Shown: in pieces, positions 16,636 through 25,370 of the stretch | Layout: each line of letters opens with the position of its first letter | How positions within the stretch are numbered: the first letter of the stretch is position 1 | Assembly: GCF_021555155.1 (NCBI RefSeq) | Contig: NZ_JAKGBU010000018.1 | Location: forward strand, 4,249-54,881 | Reading direction: 5' to 3' | DNA length: 50,633 nucleotides | Source: Rhizobium alarense | GTDB lineage: Bacteria > Pseudomonadota > Alphaproteobacteria > Rhizobiales > Rhizobiaceae | The notes under the pieces: generated by a model | What the model was told of the DNA's origin: nothing | Seen by the model: the letters and a program-made list of their open reading frames with translations, nothing else | Database searches by the model: none | Position numbers and translations under genes: made by a program

Positions 16636-19134
16636 TCATTTCGCCACCACGGCCTGCGGCTCGACCGCCGCCGCTCCGTCGTCGGCGGCATAGACCATGT
16701 CGTCGATGGGGACCATGCCCTCGCTGGTCCAGACGACGAGCGACAGCCTGCCCGGCGGGAAGGGCCCGTCGAACTCGGCGATGAGGCCGCGCATGTCGGG
16801 CATCACCACGATGCTCTTCGCCTTCCTGCCCTGCAGAAGCACGACCGTGCTGCGCCACAGCCGGTCGCCGGGGATGACCACGGATCCGCCGCGCGTCGCG
16901 CTGATCGTCTGCTTCAGCGGCTTGCCGACGATCCGCGGCTTGCGGTAGCGGAAGTCGTCCGCCACATAGGAATCGAGCACTTCGTAGTCGAAGGGCAGCG
17001 GAATGATCATTTCCCGCTCCTCGGCCGTCTCGCGCTCCGAGCCGTCGTGGTTCAGCCATCCCTTGCGCACCTTGAGCTTCAGCTCGTCGAGCCAGGCGGG
17101 GATCGACAGCAGCGCCATCTGGGAATGCTGCCGGCCGCCGGCCTGCGCGCTGACATTCATCACCCAGCCGAAATTGATGCGGTTCGGATTGACCTCGCCG
17201 TTGCCGTAGCCGATCACGTCGATCTCGCTGGCATAGCTTTCGCGCAGGAAGTCGCGGGCCTCTTCCGCGGTCGCCTTGCCGCCCGACAGCGTGGCTCCGG
17301 ACATGCCGAAGCTCATGCGTTCGGCGAGCGATCGCGTGGCGAAGGTGGCGCTCGACCTGTTGGTGGGCATCAGCGAATAGGCGAAGCTGTCCATGCGCGA
17401 CACCCGCGAGATGAAGTTGAAGAAGCCCGACGGGAAACCGTACATCAGGCAGTGCTTCAGATGCTGGCAGCCTTCCGCCCTGTAGCGGATGAAGGTGTAT
17501 TTGCGCGCCTGCCAGTCGTCCTGCACCTGCGACGTGATATGACCCGCGAGCTCGGTGATGCGGATCCAGTCGTCATTGCCGATCGAATAGCGGATCTGCT
17601 CCAGATAGTTGCGCGTCAGCGGGTCGCCGGAGACGAACTCGCTCTTCTTGAGGATGAGATGCGATCCCGACTGGCTGTCGATCTTGGCGATGATGATGCC
17701 GTCGCTGATCAGCGAGAATACCGCGTCGAGCGGCGCCGGATCGTCCGGCGCGGGCTTCGGGTCCGCGGTGCCGGACGGGTCACCGCCGTCGTGGCGCTGC
17801 ATGAAGCGTGCCTCGAGGTCCGACATATAGGCCTCGTAGATGCCCGCATAGCCGCATTCCTTCGGCTTGACGGCCTCGCCGCATGCCGTGACGTTGCGGA
17901 TGTCGTTGTCGATCACGATGAAGGTTTCGCTCAGGCTGCGCACCGAATAGGTCATGCGGCCGCCCTTGCAGAGCGCGGATATCTCGACGATGTCGCTCCA
18001 GGGCCGCTCCAGTGCCAGCCGGTAATGGCTGACGCCGTTGCCGGCCGCGTCGACCGCGGCAGTCTCCACGATTTCCACCGCCGTCGTGCCGAGCCGGTCC
18101 AGGACGACCTGGCGGATGAGATCCTGGTTGATCCTGCTGGCGAGAACATCGAGCGCGCGATAGGACGAGGTGGCGGCACAGGTACCGGCGCCGGAACCTG
18201 ACGCAAGCCGGTTCTCGATATTGTTCAGCCAGTTGACGAAGAGCTTGTGGATCTTGCCGAGATTGCCGTCGGTCTTCAGCAGCGCGTCGTGATATTTGCC
18301 GCAGAAATAGACGACGAGTTCCCAGCGCAGACGCCTGTCCTCGTTGGCCTGTTCGCAGGCGACGAACAGCGGGTCGGCGCGATCGGGAAAGCTCTTCAGG
18401 ACGTCGTCATATTGGAAGGCGATGTTCTCGGTGTCGAGGGAAATGTCGATGAAGGCCCGCCGCTCGACCGACCTGTTCGGAATCACCGTCGTGTCGAATT
18501 TCAGGGCGACAAGCGTGTTGCCGATGAGATCGTGCCGGTCGTCGAGCATGTTCTCGATGATGCTTTGACGGATCCTGTCGCGCGTCGCCGCCTTGATCTC
18601 GTGTTCCTGGTCGAACGGCATTCTGCCGAGGCGCGACTTGTTGTCCGGGGTCGCCGCCTTTTCCGTCGTTGCGACCACGGCCTTGCCGTCCGCGGCGCCT
18701 GCCGTCTTGCCGTCCGCACCAGCCACAACCTTGCCGTCCGCAGCCCCCACCGCGAGGTCGAACGACCGGCGTTCGCCCTCCGTCAGGCTGGAGGCCAGAT
18801 ATTCCCCCCTGTCGACTTCCTTCAACTGCTCCTGCAGCCACGCCGCCTGCTCGTAGCGGTCGTTCACCAGCCGTTCCCGCGTATAGACCTCCGGGCTGTC
18901 GACATAGATGCTGCCGCTCGTCCGGAACTGCGTGTAGTCGTCGACGAGGTTCACGATGTTCGTGCGGTTGACCACCGCATAGTAGACCAGCAGCGCAAGC
19001 ACGAGCAGGTACAGCTTGTTGCTGGACAGGGCACCGCGGAGCTGCTCGCCGGTCCAGCGCAGCGCCGCCAGCAGGCGCCGGCCGGCGGTGCCTTTCCCCT
19101 CTGCGCCGGGTCCTCCTTGCGCTGCCTCCGTCAT
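16636..19134 (-). CDS. Large unknown single-pass membrane protein
   Basis: An 832-aa protein I do not recognise. One membrane helix near the N terminus (about residues 38-56, NKLYLLVLALLVYYAVV) follows a positively charged stretch, so the bulk should face the periplasm. Residues about 130-160 are a low-complexity GAADGK-type repeat, probably a linker. Next comes a region with NTLVALKFDTTVIPNRSVER and VVYFCGKYHDALLK. The last 130 residues are beta-rich (RGGSVVIPGDRLWRSTVVLL; LIAEFDGPFPPGRLSLVVWT), which suggests an Ig-like or other beta-sandwich end. Many cysteines (for example CGYAGIYEAY, GCQHLKHCLMYGF) fit an exported protein. The start overlaps the preceding gene's stop as ATGA, so they are coupled. 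Confidence 0.75.
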   Translation of the reverse strand: MTEAAQGGPGAEGKGTAGRRLLAALRWTGEQLRGALSSNKLYLLVLALLVYYAVVNRTNIVNLVDDYTQFRTSGSIYVDSPEVYTRERLVNDRYEQAAWLQEQLKEVDRGEYLASSLTEGERRSFDLAVGAADGKVVAGADGKTAGAADGKAVVATTEKAATPDNKSRLGRMPFDQEHEIKAATRDRIRQSIIENMLDDRHDLIGNTLVALKFDTTVIPNRSVERRAFIDISLDTENIAFQYDDVLKSFPDRADPLFVACEQANEDRRLRWELVVYFCGKYHDALLKTDGNLGKIHKLFVNWLNNIENRLASGSGAGTCAATSSYRALDVLASRINQDLIRQVVLDRLGTTAVEIVETAAVDAAGNGVSHYRLALERPWSDIVEISALCKGGRMTYSVRSLSETFIVIDNDIRNVTACGEAVKPKECGYAGIYEAYMSDLEARFMQRHDGGDPSGTADPKPAPDDPAPLDAVFSLISDGIIIAKIDSQSGSHLILKKSEFVSGDPLTRNYLEQIRYSIGNDDWIRITELAGHITSQVQDDWQARKYTFIRYRAEGCQHLKHCLMYGFPSGFFNFISRVSRMDSFAYSLMPTNRSSATFATRSLAERMSFGMSGATLSGGKATAEEARDFLRESYASEIDVIGYGNGEVNPNRINFGWVMNVSAQAGGRQHSQMALLSIPAWLDELKLKVRKGWLNHDGSERETAEEREMIIPLPFDYEVLDSYVADDFRYRKPRIVGKPLKQTISATRGGSVVIPGDRLWRSTVVLLQGRKAKSIVVMPDMRGLIAEFDGPFPPGRLSLVVWTSEGMVPIDDMVYAADDGAAAVEPQAVVAK

Positions 19135-19382
19135 CCGTCATGCGCTCCCGCCGGCTCGCTTGAATCCGTATCGGTATCCGGCGGCGCTGCCGTCCTTGCC
19201 TTGCAAAAGTGGCGAAGCAGCACATTCCTGCACAGGATGCGGACACGAACACCCGTGATCGGGCAGCCGGCGTCGTTGACCTCAACGACCCGCGGCCGGG
19301 CGGTGCAGGTCGGCTGGGCGACGGCGCCCGCCGGCAGGAGAATGCAGCCGGCCGTCAGAAAGGCGAGTAGAAGACGCAACAT
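19131..19382 (-). CDS. Small secreted cysteine-rich protein, first gene of the envelope operon
   Basis: An 83-aa protein with a clear signal peptide (MLRLLLAFLTAGCILLPAGA, cleavage probably after AVA in GAVAQPTC). The mature part contains four cysteines (PTCTARP, NDAGCPITGV, RILCRN, RHFCKA) and an acidic, threonine-rich tail. I chose the ATG at 19382 because upstream in-frame residues are low-complexity. GAGG lies within 10 bases. Its TGA overlaps the ATG of the 832-aa membrane protein, so the two are translationally coupled and probably act together in the envelope. Function unknown. Confidence 0.7.
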   Translation of the reverse strand: MLRLLLAFLTAGCILLPAGAVAQPTCTARPRVVEVNDAGCPITGVRVRILCRNVLLRHFCKARTAAPPDTDTDSSEPAGAHDG

Positions 19383-19753
19383 TCCCTGCCTCCTCGCATG
19401 TTCCGAGCCCCGTGGTTCCGATGCCGGAACAGGCGCAATCACATGTCGCAACGGGCGCGCAGGCTGCAGATGAGGAGAAGGCGCCCGACCCGGACGCACA
19501 GCCGACAGGCGTCATCCCGGCCTCTGTCGAAATCCGACATGCGTTCTTCATTATTGACCGATCTCAAAAACAATCAAGAGTTTTATAGTTCTATTTATAG
19601 TCGATATTGAGAGATCGACCGGCGCCGCGAACGGCAGAAGCGCGCGCCCGCAAGAATTGATCCCGCTGAACGGCAGGGGCGCCGGCGCGCGCCCTGCGGC
19701 CTCAGGCCTGCACGATCCCGGCGGCGCCCGGCAGTTCCCTCTGCCATCCGTCC
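19383..19753. other. Intergenic region with an AT-rich promoter-like patch
   Basis: Holds the upstream side of the envelope operon (start 19382) and the downstream side of the RTX gene (stop 19754). An AT-rich patch at about 19555-19610 (ATTGACCG, TTATAGTTCTATTTATAG) stands out from the GC-rich surroundings and is a plausible promoter for the minus-strand operon, although it is 170-230 bases from its start. The rest (19615-19750) is GC-rich with short GGCGCCGGCGCGC palindromes. No gene is seen. Confidence 0.4.
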
Positions 19754-20386
19754 CTAGAGAATGAAATCCCCCGCCAGCATGTCCATCGAGTCGGTCACCT
19801 CGAGGATGAAGTCGGCCTTGCCGTCGCCGTTGACGTCGCCCTTGACGAGGGCGGCGTTGAAGCCGCCGGCGATGGGCTTGGTTTCCCAGACGAGCTCGCC
19901 CTTCCGGCCCGAGAAGTCGGCGCCTTCCTCGGCCACGAAGGTGAACTTGTCGTTCTTCGGCGTGCCGCGCTTCGCGTCGATCTGCGACAGGTCGATCCTG
20001 TCGGCGCCGTTGAAGGTGCCGAGCTTGAAATCCTCGATCACGTCGCGGTTGCCGAGACCCTTGCCGATGTCGGCGACGCTCCTGAAGACGAAGCGGTCGC
20101 CGCCGTCCAGACCGTACATGCGGTCGTGGCCGCCGCCGCCGATGATCACGTCGCGGCTGTCGCTGGCCATGATGTCGTCGTTGCCGCTGCCGCCGGAGAT
20201 GGTGTTCTTGAAGCTGCCGCCGCGGATGATGTCGTCGCCGTTGCCGCCATAGAGGAAGTTGTCGGCCGCGAAGGCGCCGAAAATCTGGTCCTTGCCGCCG
20301 TAACCGTAGATCTTGAAAACGGAATCGCCGCTCAACGGGTTGGGTTGCAGCACGTTGTTCCTGTTGTCGCCTTTGATGATTGCCAT
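19754..20386 (-). CDS. RTX-type calcium-binding protein
   Basis: A 210-aa protein with glycine/aspartate nonapeptide repeats of the hemolysin type: YGGNGDDIIRGGSF, ISGGSGNDDIMAS and VIIGGGGHDRMYGLDGGDRF in residues 50-115, which would form a calcium-filled parallel beta-roll. There is no N-terminal signal peptide. The hydrophobic end SMDMLAGDFIL fits the C-terminal uncleaved signal of type I secretion. The segment DRFVFRSVADIGKG...DVIEDFK is the usual stretch after RTX repeats. A later GDVNGDGKADFILEV resembles an additional Ca-binding loop. No enzymatic domain is seen and no type I secretion genes lie in the window. Probably secreted. Confidence 0.85.
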   Translation of the reverse strand: MAIIKGDNRNNVLQPNPLSGDSVFKIYGYGGKDQIFGAFAADNFLYGGNGDDIIRGGSFKNTISGGSGNDDIMASDSRDVIIGGGGHDRMYGLDGGDRFVFRSVADIGKGLGNRDVIEDFKLGTFNGADRIDLSQIDAKRGTPKNDKFTFVAEEGADFSGRKGELVWETKPIAGGFNAALVKGDVNGDGKADFILEVTDSMDMLAGDFIL

Positions 20387-20521
20387 GGGGCCTCCGGTTT
20401 CATGTCACGCCCGGCGGTCCTGTGACCGGCCGGTGCGCGCCACTGTTCGTCCCGGGCGACCTTTGGAAAGGCGGCTTGCGACGAAGGGGGGGCCGATCCG
20501 CCGCCGAAAGGACGGACAATC

Positions 20522-20812
20522 GACGAACGGCTGTCTTTCGTCGCCGAACGGCACTCGACATCCGCCGGCCGCAAGACCGGCCGCGTCACGATCCGCATCC
20601 GCGCCTCTGCCGAGGCGGGGCGGCTGCGCATCGTCGTCGAGAACGATATGGCGGGCGCGCGCCCCGCGACGGCCGCAAGCTTCGGCATCGGCCTCAGGAA
20701 TGTCGGCGAACGGTTGCAGCGGCGCTTCCCCGGCGCGAGTGCGCTCGACTACGGCGCCACCGGCGGCGGCCGGTTCCGCGTCGCGCTCACCATGCCGCTG
20801 CGGCTCGCATGA
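20522..20812 (+). pseudogene. Remnant of a LytS-type sensor histidine kinase (ATPase end only)
   Basis: The frame ending in the TGA at 20810-20812 encodes the C-terminal ATPase part of a histidine kinase: GRVTIRIRASAEAGRLRIVV, then VENDMAGARP, the G box SFGIGLRNVGERLQRRFPG and finally GGGRFRVALTMPLRLA. This is the usual end of kinases that partner LytTR regulators. No start codon, sensor region or phosphoacceptor domain exists upstream. The frame runs into non-homologous sequence and then the start of the divergent RTX gene at 20386. The stop overlaps the regulator start (ATGA), preserving the ancestral operon junction. I read it as a 5'-deleted kinase. Confidence 0.65.
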
Positions 20813-21597
20813 CCGCGCTTGCCGTGCTCATCGTCGACGACGAGCCGATCGCCCGGCGACGGCTGGCGCGGCTTGTTTCGGCCGTCGGGGGCGTGCGGTG
20901 CGTGGGAGAGGCCGGCGACGTGCCGCAGGCGGTCGAGCGCATCGCCGCCCTTTGCCCGGACGTGCTGCTGCTCGACATCCAGATGCCGGGCGGCGACGGC
21001 TTCGACGTGCTCGAACGGGCCGGTCCGCGGCCGCCGCTGCCGATCTTCGTCACGGCCTTCGACCACCATGCCGTGCGCGCCTTCGACGTCAATGCGGTCG
21101 ACTACCTGACGAAACCGGTGGCGGCGGAGCGGCTCCGGCAGGCGCTTTTGCGCGCCCGCGCTGCCGTCGAGGCCCGCGACAGCCGCGATTCGGTCGCGGA
21201 GCTGCGCGAGACGGTCACGGCACTGCGCAAGGCGCTGCGCGAGCAGGCCGGGCGGCAGACGCCGTGCTGGGTCAAGTCGCGACGGGAGACGATCCGGGTG
21301 CCGCCGGAAAAGGTGCTGCGCTTCCAGGCCGACGGCGACTATGTGCAGATGCACACCGAACTCGGCACGTTTCTCTACAACGAAAGCCTCGCGGCGCTCG
21401 AACGGCGGCTGCCGACCGACGCGTTCCTGCGCATCAGCCGGAGCGCGATGGTGCGCCGCGACCAGATCGTACGCGTCAGACGCGGGCCGTTCGGCGCGCT
21501 GGTCGCGGTGCTGAAGGACGACAGCGAGGTGCGCATCGGGCGAACCTATCTGCGGGCGGTGCGGGACGGGCTGCAGTTCCAGGGGCTTGCCGACTGA
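20809..21597 (+). CDS. LytTR-family response regulator
   Basis: A 262-aa response regulator. The receiver domain (residues 1-120) has the acidic pair in VLIVDDEPIARRRL, the phosphoacceptor Asp56 in DVLLLDIQMPGGDGFDVL, the conserved Thr in IFVTAFD and the Lys in YLTKPVAAER. A helical linker (about 125-160) leads to a C-terminal LytTR DNA-binding domain: IRVPPEKVLRFQADGDYVQM, FLYNESLAALERRLPTDAF and ISRSAMVRRDQIVRV. LytTR regulators bind short direct repeats, often for genes of the cell surface. The start at 20809 gives MTALAVLIVDDEP and overlaps the kinase remnant. All key residues are intact, so it may be driven by another kinase or act as an orphan. Confidence 0.9.
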   Translation: MTALAVLIVDDEPIARRRLARLVSAVGGVRCVGEAGDVPQAVERIAALCPDVLLLDIQMPGGDGFDVLERAGPRPPLPIFVTAFDHHAVRAFDVNAVDYLTKPVAAERLRQALLRARAAVEARDSRDSVAELRETVTALRKALREQAGRQTPCWVKSRRETIRVPPEKVLRFQADGDYVQMHTELGTFLYNESLAALERRLPTDAFLRISRSAMVRRDQIVRVRRGPFGALVAVLKDDSEVRIGRTYLRAVRDGLQFQGLAD

Positions 21598-21657
21598 AGC
21601 GGGACGGCGATCCATCCGTTGTTTTCGACGGATTGTCGACGCGGCCGGACGGGCCGT

Positions 21658-23655
21658 TCAGGCGCCGCTCGCCTGGCGCATCGGCGGCACCTCGCGCGCC
21701 GCAAGCCAGGCTTCGACGTCGCCGGCCGGCATGGGGCGGGCGAAGTGATAACCCTGGGCGAAGCGGCAGCCGAGCATGCGCAGCGTCTCGGCCTCCGAGG
21801 CGGTCTCGACGCCTTCGACGACGATCTCGATCGACAGCGCGCGGCCGATGCCGATGAGGGCGGAGATGAGCGCCTGGTTCTCCCGGCTGTGGGAAATGCC
21901 GGCGACGAAGCTGCGGTCGATCTTCAGCCGGTCGATGCGCATGCCGACGAGAAGCGCGAGCGAGGAATGGCCCATGCCGAAATCGTCGACGGCGAGGCGG
22001 AAGCCGGCCTGCTCCAGCCGTGCCAGTTCGTCGGCGGCGGCGGCGCGGTCGAGCATCGCCTCCTCGGTGATCTCGATCTCCATCAGCGACGGGTCGATGC
22101 GCTTTTCGGCGGCGATCCGGATGAGCAGGTCGGCGAGCGTGCGGCCGGTGAATTCGCGCGGCGAGACGTTGATCGCCATCGACACGTGCTCGAGGCCGAG
22201 CGCCGGCAGGCGGGCGAGCAGGTCGGCCGCCTGGCGCGCCACATGGGCGGTCAAATCGCCGGAGACGTGCAGTGCATGCGCCGCGGCGACGATCTCCGGC
22301 GGGCTGACCGCGCCAAGGTCCGGGTGGGACCAGCGCAACAGCGCCTCGAAGCCGATGATCCGGCCGTCGGACAGGGCGACCTGCGGCTGGAAATGCACGG
22401 TGACCTGCCCCAGGGCGAGGCAGTCGGGCAGTGCCGCCTCGATCTGGCGACGCCGCTCGATGCGCGAGCGCAGCACCGGGTTGAACATGCCGAGGCGGCG
22501 CCTGCCGCCTTCCTTGGCCGCATAGAGCGCGATGTCGGCGCTGGCGAAGAGCGTGCGGGCGTCGGTGCCGTGCTCCGGATGGACGGCCAGGCCGGCGCTG
22601 GCGCCGATGACGACCGGGCGGCCGTCGATGTCGATCGGTTCGCCGGCGAGGCGCACGATGTCGAGGCCGATCATGCGGGCGCGCGCCGGCGCGTCGTCGC
22701 CCTCGACGATGACCGCGAACTCGTCGCCGCCGAGCCGCGCGACCGTATCCGACGGTCCGGCGATGCCCGAGAGGCGGGCGGCGATTTCCGAGAGGACCAT
22801 GTCGCCGGCGCCGTGGCCCATCGTGTCGTTGATCGCCTTGAAGCGGTCGAGATCAATGGCGAGCAGGGCAAGCGAGGCCGGGGCTGCGGCTGCGCCGTCG
22901 AGCAGGTTCCTCAGCCGTTCGTTGAACAGCGCGCGGTTGCCGAGGCCGGTCAGCGGATCGCGGTTCGCCATGGATTCGAGGTGCTGGTAGGACTGGCTGA
23001 TCTCGGCATTCGCCTCGGAGAGCGAATTGGCGAGCGCCACCGCGCGCAGCCGGTCGCGCTGGCTGCGCAGGAACCCTTCCTGGCTCGTGAAGCTCGCCCT
23101 GAACATCATGACGGTGAGCAGCAGCACGTCGGCGGCGACGACCAGGCTGACGGGCGTCGCGGCATAGAGCAGGCAGGCGATGGTGGTGACGAGCGGCGGC
23201 GTCGCGAAGCAGAGCGCGGTGCGGGAATAGGCGGTGCTCTGCATCAGCGCGCCTGCGGATATGCCGCAGATGATGAAGATGACATAGGCCTTCGGGCCGT
23301 CCATGCCGAGGCCGCCGCCGAGCAGCGGCGCCGCCGACCAGAACAGGCCGCCGGCCAGCGCGCCGGCCGACAGGATGCCGAGCGCGCGCTCGGGCGCGAT
23401 GACGCACATGTTGCGTGTGACGAGCAGGCGCACGCCGACGAGGCGCGCCGCATTCAGGGCAAGCAGCGCCGCGAACCACCAGAGCACCTCCTGGGAGGGG
23501 CGCGACAGCCAGAGCATGACGACGGTCGTCAGCCCGATGAAGCTGTTGGCGAGAAGCGACACGGAGATGCCGGACAGCACGGCTCTCGCCTGCGCGCTCC
23601 TGATGAGCCGGGCGGTTTCGTCCTGATCTGGCCCCTTGCGGGTCGGCTCCACCAT
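21658..23655 (-). CDS. Membrane GGDEF-EAL cyclic-di-GMP protein
   Basis: A 665-aa bifunctional-type c-di-GMP enzyme. About six membrane segments occupy residues 25-190 (for example VSLLANSFIGLTTVVMLWL, SLVVAADVLLLTVMM). The GGDEF domain (about 230-385) keeps the diguanylate cyclase signature in VARLGGDEFAVIVEG and the DPLTGLGNRALF start. The EAL domain (about 410-655) keeps GFEALLRWSHP, MAINVSPREF, EIEITEEAML, AVDDFGMGHSS, LKIDRSFVAG, EIVVEGVET and GCRFAQGYHFARPM, so phosphodiesterase activity is expected. Both domains look catalytically competent; which one dominates cannot be read from sequence. Start chosen at the ATG at 23655 (MVEPTRKGPDQDE); a TTG eight codons upstream is possible. Confidence 0.9.
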   Translation of the reverse strand: MVEPTRKGPDQDETARLIRSAQARAVLSGISVSLLANSFIGLTTVVMLWLSRPSQEVLWWFAALLALNAARLVGVRLLVTRNMCVIAPERALGILSAGALAGGLFWSAAPLLGGGLGMDGPKAYVIFIICGISAGALMQSTAYSRTALCFATPPLVTTIACLLYAATPVSLVVAADVLLLTVMMFRASFTSQEGFLRSQRDRLRAVALANSLSEANAEISQSYQHLESMANRDPLTGLGNRALFNERLRNLLDGAAAAPASLALLAIDLDRFKAINDTMGHGAGDMVLSEIAARLSGIAGPSDTVARLGGDEFAVIVEGDDAPARARMIGLDIVRLAGEPIDIDGRPVVIGASAGLAVHPEHGTDARTLFASADIALYAAKEGGRRRLGMFNPVLRSRIERRRQIEAALPDCLALGQVTVHFQPQVALSDGRIIGFEALLRWSHPDLGAVSPPEIVAAAHALHVSGDLTAHVARQAADLLARLPALGLEHVSMAINVSPREFTGRTLADLLIRIAAEKRIDPSLMEIEITEEAMLDRAAAADELARLEQAGFRLAVDDFGMGHSSLALLVGMRIDRLKIDRSFVAGISHSRENQALISALIGIGRALSIEIVVEGVETASEAETLRMLGCRFAQGYHFARPMPAGDVEAWLAAREVPPMRQASGA

Positions 23656-23827
23656 CGTGTTTTCGGCGCCTCGCTGCAACTCATCTTCGCCGGGACGGGA
23701 GTGTGGCGCAGGCGAGATAAGATTGGCTTAACGGGACGGGACGAATTTGCGCCGGCCGGCCGGCGCCGCTTGACGGGGGCTGCGAAGCCGCTATTGGACT
23801 TTCCGCTTCTCCTCCAGAGGATTCCCG

Positions 23828-24181
23828 ATGCCCTTCGCCCCCAATCTCGCCACCCTGTGGCCGATCGTCCTTTTGTGCCTGTCCAACGTGTTCATGACCT
23901 TCGCCTGGTACGGGCACCTGAAATACAAGGCGGCGCCGCTCGTCGTCGTGATCTTCGCGAGCTGGGGCATCGCCTTCTTCGAATATTGCCTCGCGGTGCC
24001 GGCGAACCGCATCGGCCACGGGGTCTATTCGGCGGCGCAGTTGAAGACGATGCAGGAGGTGATCACCCTCGCCGTCTTCGTCGCCTTCTCGGTCTTCTGG
24101 CTGAAGGAAAGCGTCTCCTGGAACCACCTGATCGGCTTCGCGCTGATCGCCATCGGTTCGGCCTTCGTCTTCAAGGGGTGA
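23828..24181 (+). CDS. DMT-superfamily membrane protein (DUF486)
   Basis: A 117-aa protein of the DUF486 family, a small group in the drug/metabolite transporter superfamily. Four membrane segments are visible: LWPIVLLCLSNVFMTFAWY, PLVVVIFASWGIAFFEYCLA, VITLAVFVAFSVFWL and HLIGFALIAIGSAFVF. The motif AVPANRIGHGVYSAAQLKTM between helices 2 and 3 is typical of the family. No transported substrate is established. AGAGGATTCCCG precedes the ATG. It converges with the membrane gene on the minus strand (7 bases apart). Confidence 0.9.
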   Translation: MPFAPNLATLWPIVLLCLSNVFMTFAWYGHLKYKAAPLVVVIFASWGIAFFEYCLAVPANRIGHGVYSAAQLKTMQEVITLAVFVAFSVFWLKESVSWNHLIGFALIAIGSAFVFKG

Positions 24182-24188
24182 AAGACCG

Positions 24189-24788
24189 TCAGAGAAGGTC
24201 GAAGGCCCGGAAGATCCAGATGACCTGGTAGACGAGCCCGCCGACGACGAAGGCGGCGTGGAAGCGGCGGTTCGCGGTCGCCGCCGCGATGCAGCACAAC
24301 AGGATGTAGCTGACGTTGCGCAGCGGATATTCGTAGCCGAAGGGCTCGAAATAGGTGGCGCGGAAATAGTCCGCGCCCTTGATCGCCGTGTCGACGAGGT
24401 CGACCGCGTAGGCGAGCGCCAGGAGGCCGAAGAACCAGCGGCGGCGCGACATGAAATAGTGCTCGTAGCCCGAATAGTCCTCGATCGATGTCGGCAGGAG
24501 CAGGACGCTGAGGAAGAAGAACAGGCAGCCGAAACAGATGAGGAAGAGGTAGATGCCGAAGCCGATCACCTGCGTCTGCAGCCGGAACTCCCACCACCAG
24601 AAGTGCAGGATGAACAGGAACAGCGACAGCACCCAGCCGAGATGAATCCAGTAGACGCGGTTCCGGCCCGGATGCTGCACGAAGAGCGCCAGGCCCGTCA
24701 GAAGCCGCGCCAGGCTGAGCGACACGACCATGCCGATGACGATGCGCACATGGCCGAAGAGGGCGGGATCGTGGACCGGCGCTTCCAT
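24189..24788 (-). CDS. Unknown integral membrane protein
   Basis: A 199-aa protein, unrecognised, with about six hydrophobic segments, among them IVIGMVVSLSLARLLTGLAL, WIHLGWVLSLFLFILHFWWW, LFLICFGCLFFFLSVLLL, FFGLLALAYAVDLV and NVSYILLCCIAAAT. The pairs of aromatic residues (FWWWEF; YHYF-like EHYFMSRRRWFF) stand out. It starts 5 bases after the thioesterase stop and is probably co-transcribed with it. Inner membrane; function unknown. Confidence 0.75.
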   Translation of the reverse strand: MEAPVHDPALFGHVRIVIGMVVSLSLARLLTGLALFVQHPGRNRVYWIHLGWVLSLFLFILHFWWWEFRLQTQVIGFGIYLFLICFGCLFFFLSVLLLPTSIEDYSGYEHYFMSRRRWFFGLLALAYAVDLVDTAIKGADYFRATYFEPFGYEYPLRNVSYILLCCIAAATANRRFHAAFVVGGLVYQVIWIFRAFDLL

Positions 24789-24793
24789 CGCCG

Positions 24794-25186
24794 TCAGCCC
24801 TCGGGAACCGGCGTCGGGCGGCCGTCCCGGTCGAGGGCGACCATGATGAAGGTTGCGGCGGTGACCTTTTCGAGCGTGCCCGTGAGGTAGCGCTGCGCCC
24901 AGGCCTCGACGGCGAGCGTGATCGAGGTGCGCCCGACACGCGCCACCTCGGTATGGATGCTGAGCGTGTCGCCGATCTTCACCGGCAGCTCGAACGCCAT
25001 TTCCTTGACCGCCGCCGTGACGACGCGCCCGCCGGCCCGCTCGGCCGCGCGGATGCCGCAGGCAAGGTCCATCTGCGCCATGACCCAGCCGCCGAAGATG
25101 TCACCGGCCGCGTTGGCGTCGCCGGGCATGGCGAGCGTGCGCAGCGTGAGCTGTCCGTTGGGGTTGGCCGCCTTGTCGTCCTGCAT
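24794..25186 (-). CDS. Acyl-CoA thioesterase, YciA-like hotdog protein
   Basis: A 130-aa single-hotdog-domain thioesterase that hydrolyses acyl-CoA to free acid and CoA in the cytosol. The family signature is complete: LTLRTLAMPGDANAAGDIFG followed by GWVMAQMDLACGIRAAERAG, with the catalytic Asp of the PGDANAAGDIFGGW loop, then VVTAAVKEMAFELPVKIGD and SITLAVEAWAQR. Length is typical. The start at 25186 (MQDDKAANPNGQL) has AGGGAG 8 bases upstream; an upstream GTG or ATG in frame is less well placed. It heads a two-gene unit with the membrane gene that follows. Confidence 0.9.
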   Translation of the reverse strand: MQDDKAANPNGQLTLRTLAMPGDANAAGDIFGGWVMAQMDLACGIRAAERAGGRVVTAAVKEMAFELPVKIGDTLSIHTEVARVGRTSITLAVEAWAQRYLTGTLEKVTAATFIMVALDRDGRPTPVPEG

Positions 25187-25370
25187 CGGAGTCTCCCTCT
25201 CGCGCACCGGTTTAGCGAATTGCGCGCACGGGCGGAAGAGGTGCCGGCCGTCCGGGGAAACGCCTCCCCGAATTGATGAATCACATTTTAGTTGAATTTA
25301 AACCTCTTGCTTCGATCCTTTTGTCAAAATGAGCCGGCTTCCGGCTTTCGGTGTTGACGAGGAGGGCGAA

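Noticed and set aside
21619-24231. An 870-codon plus-strand frame opposite the GGDEF-EAL gene
   Set aside because: Antisense to a complete c-di-GMP gene and also runs over the DUF486 gene in another frame. Long antisense frames are common at this GC content.
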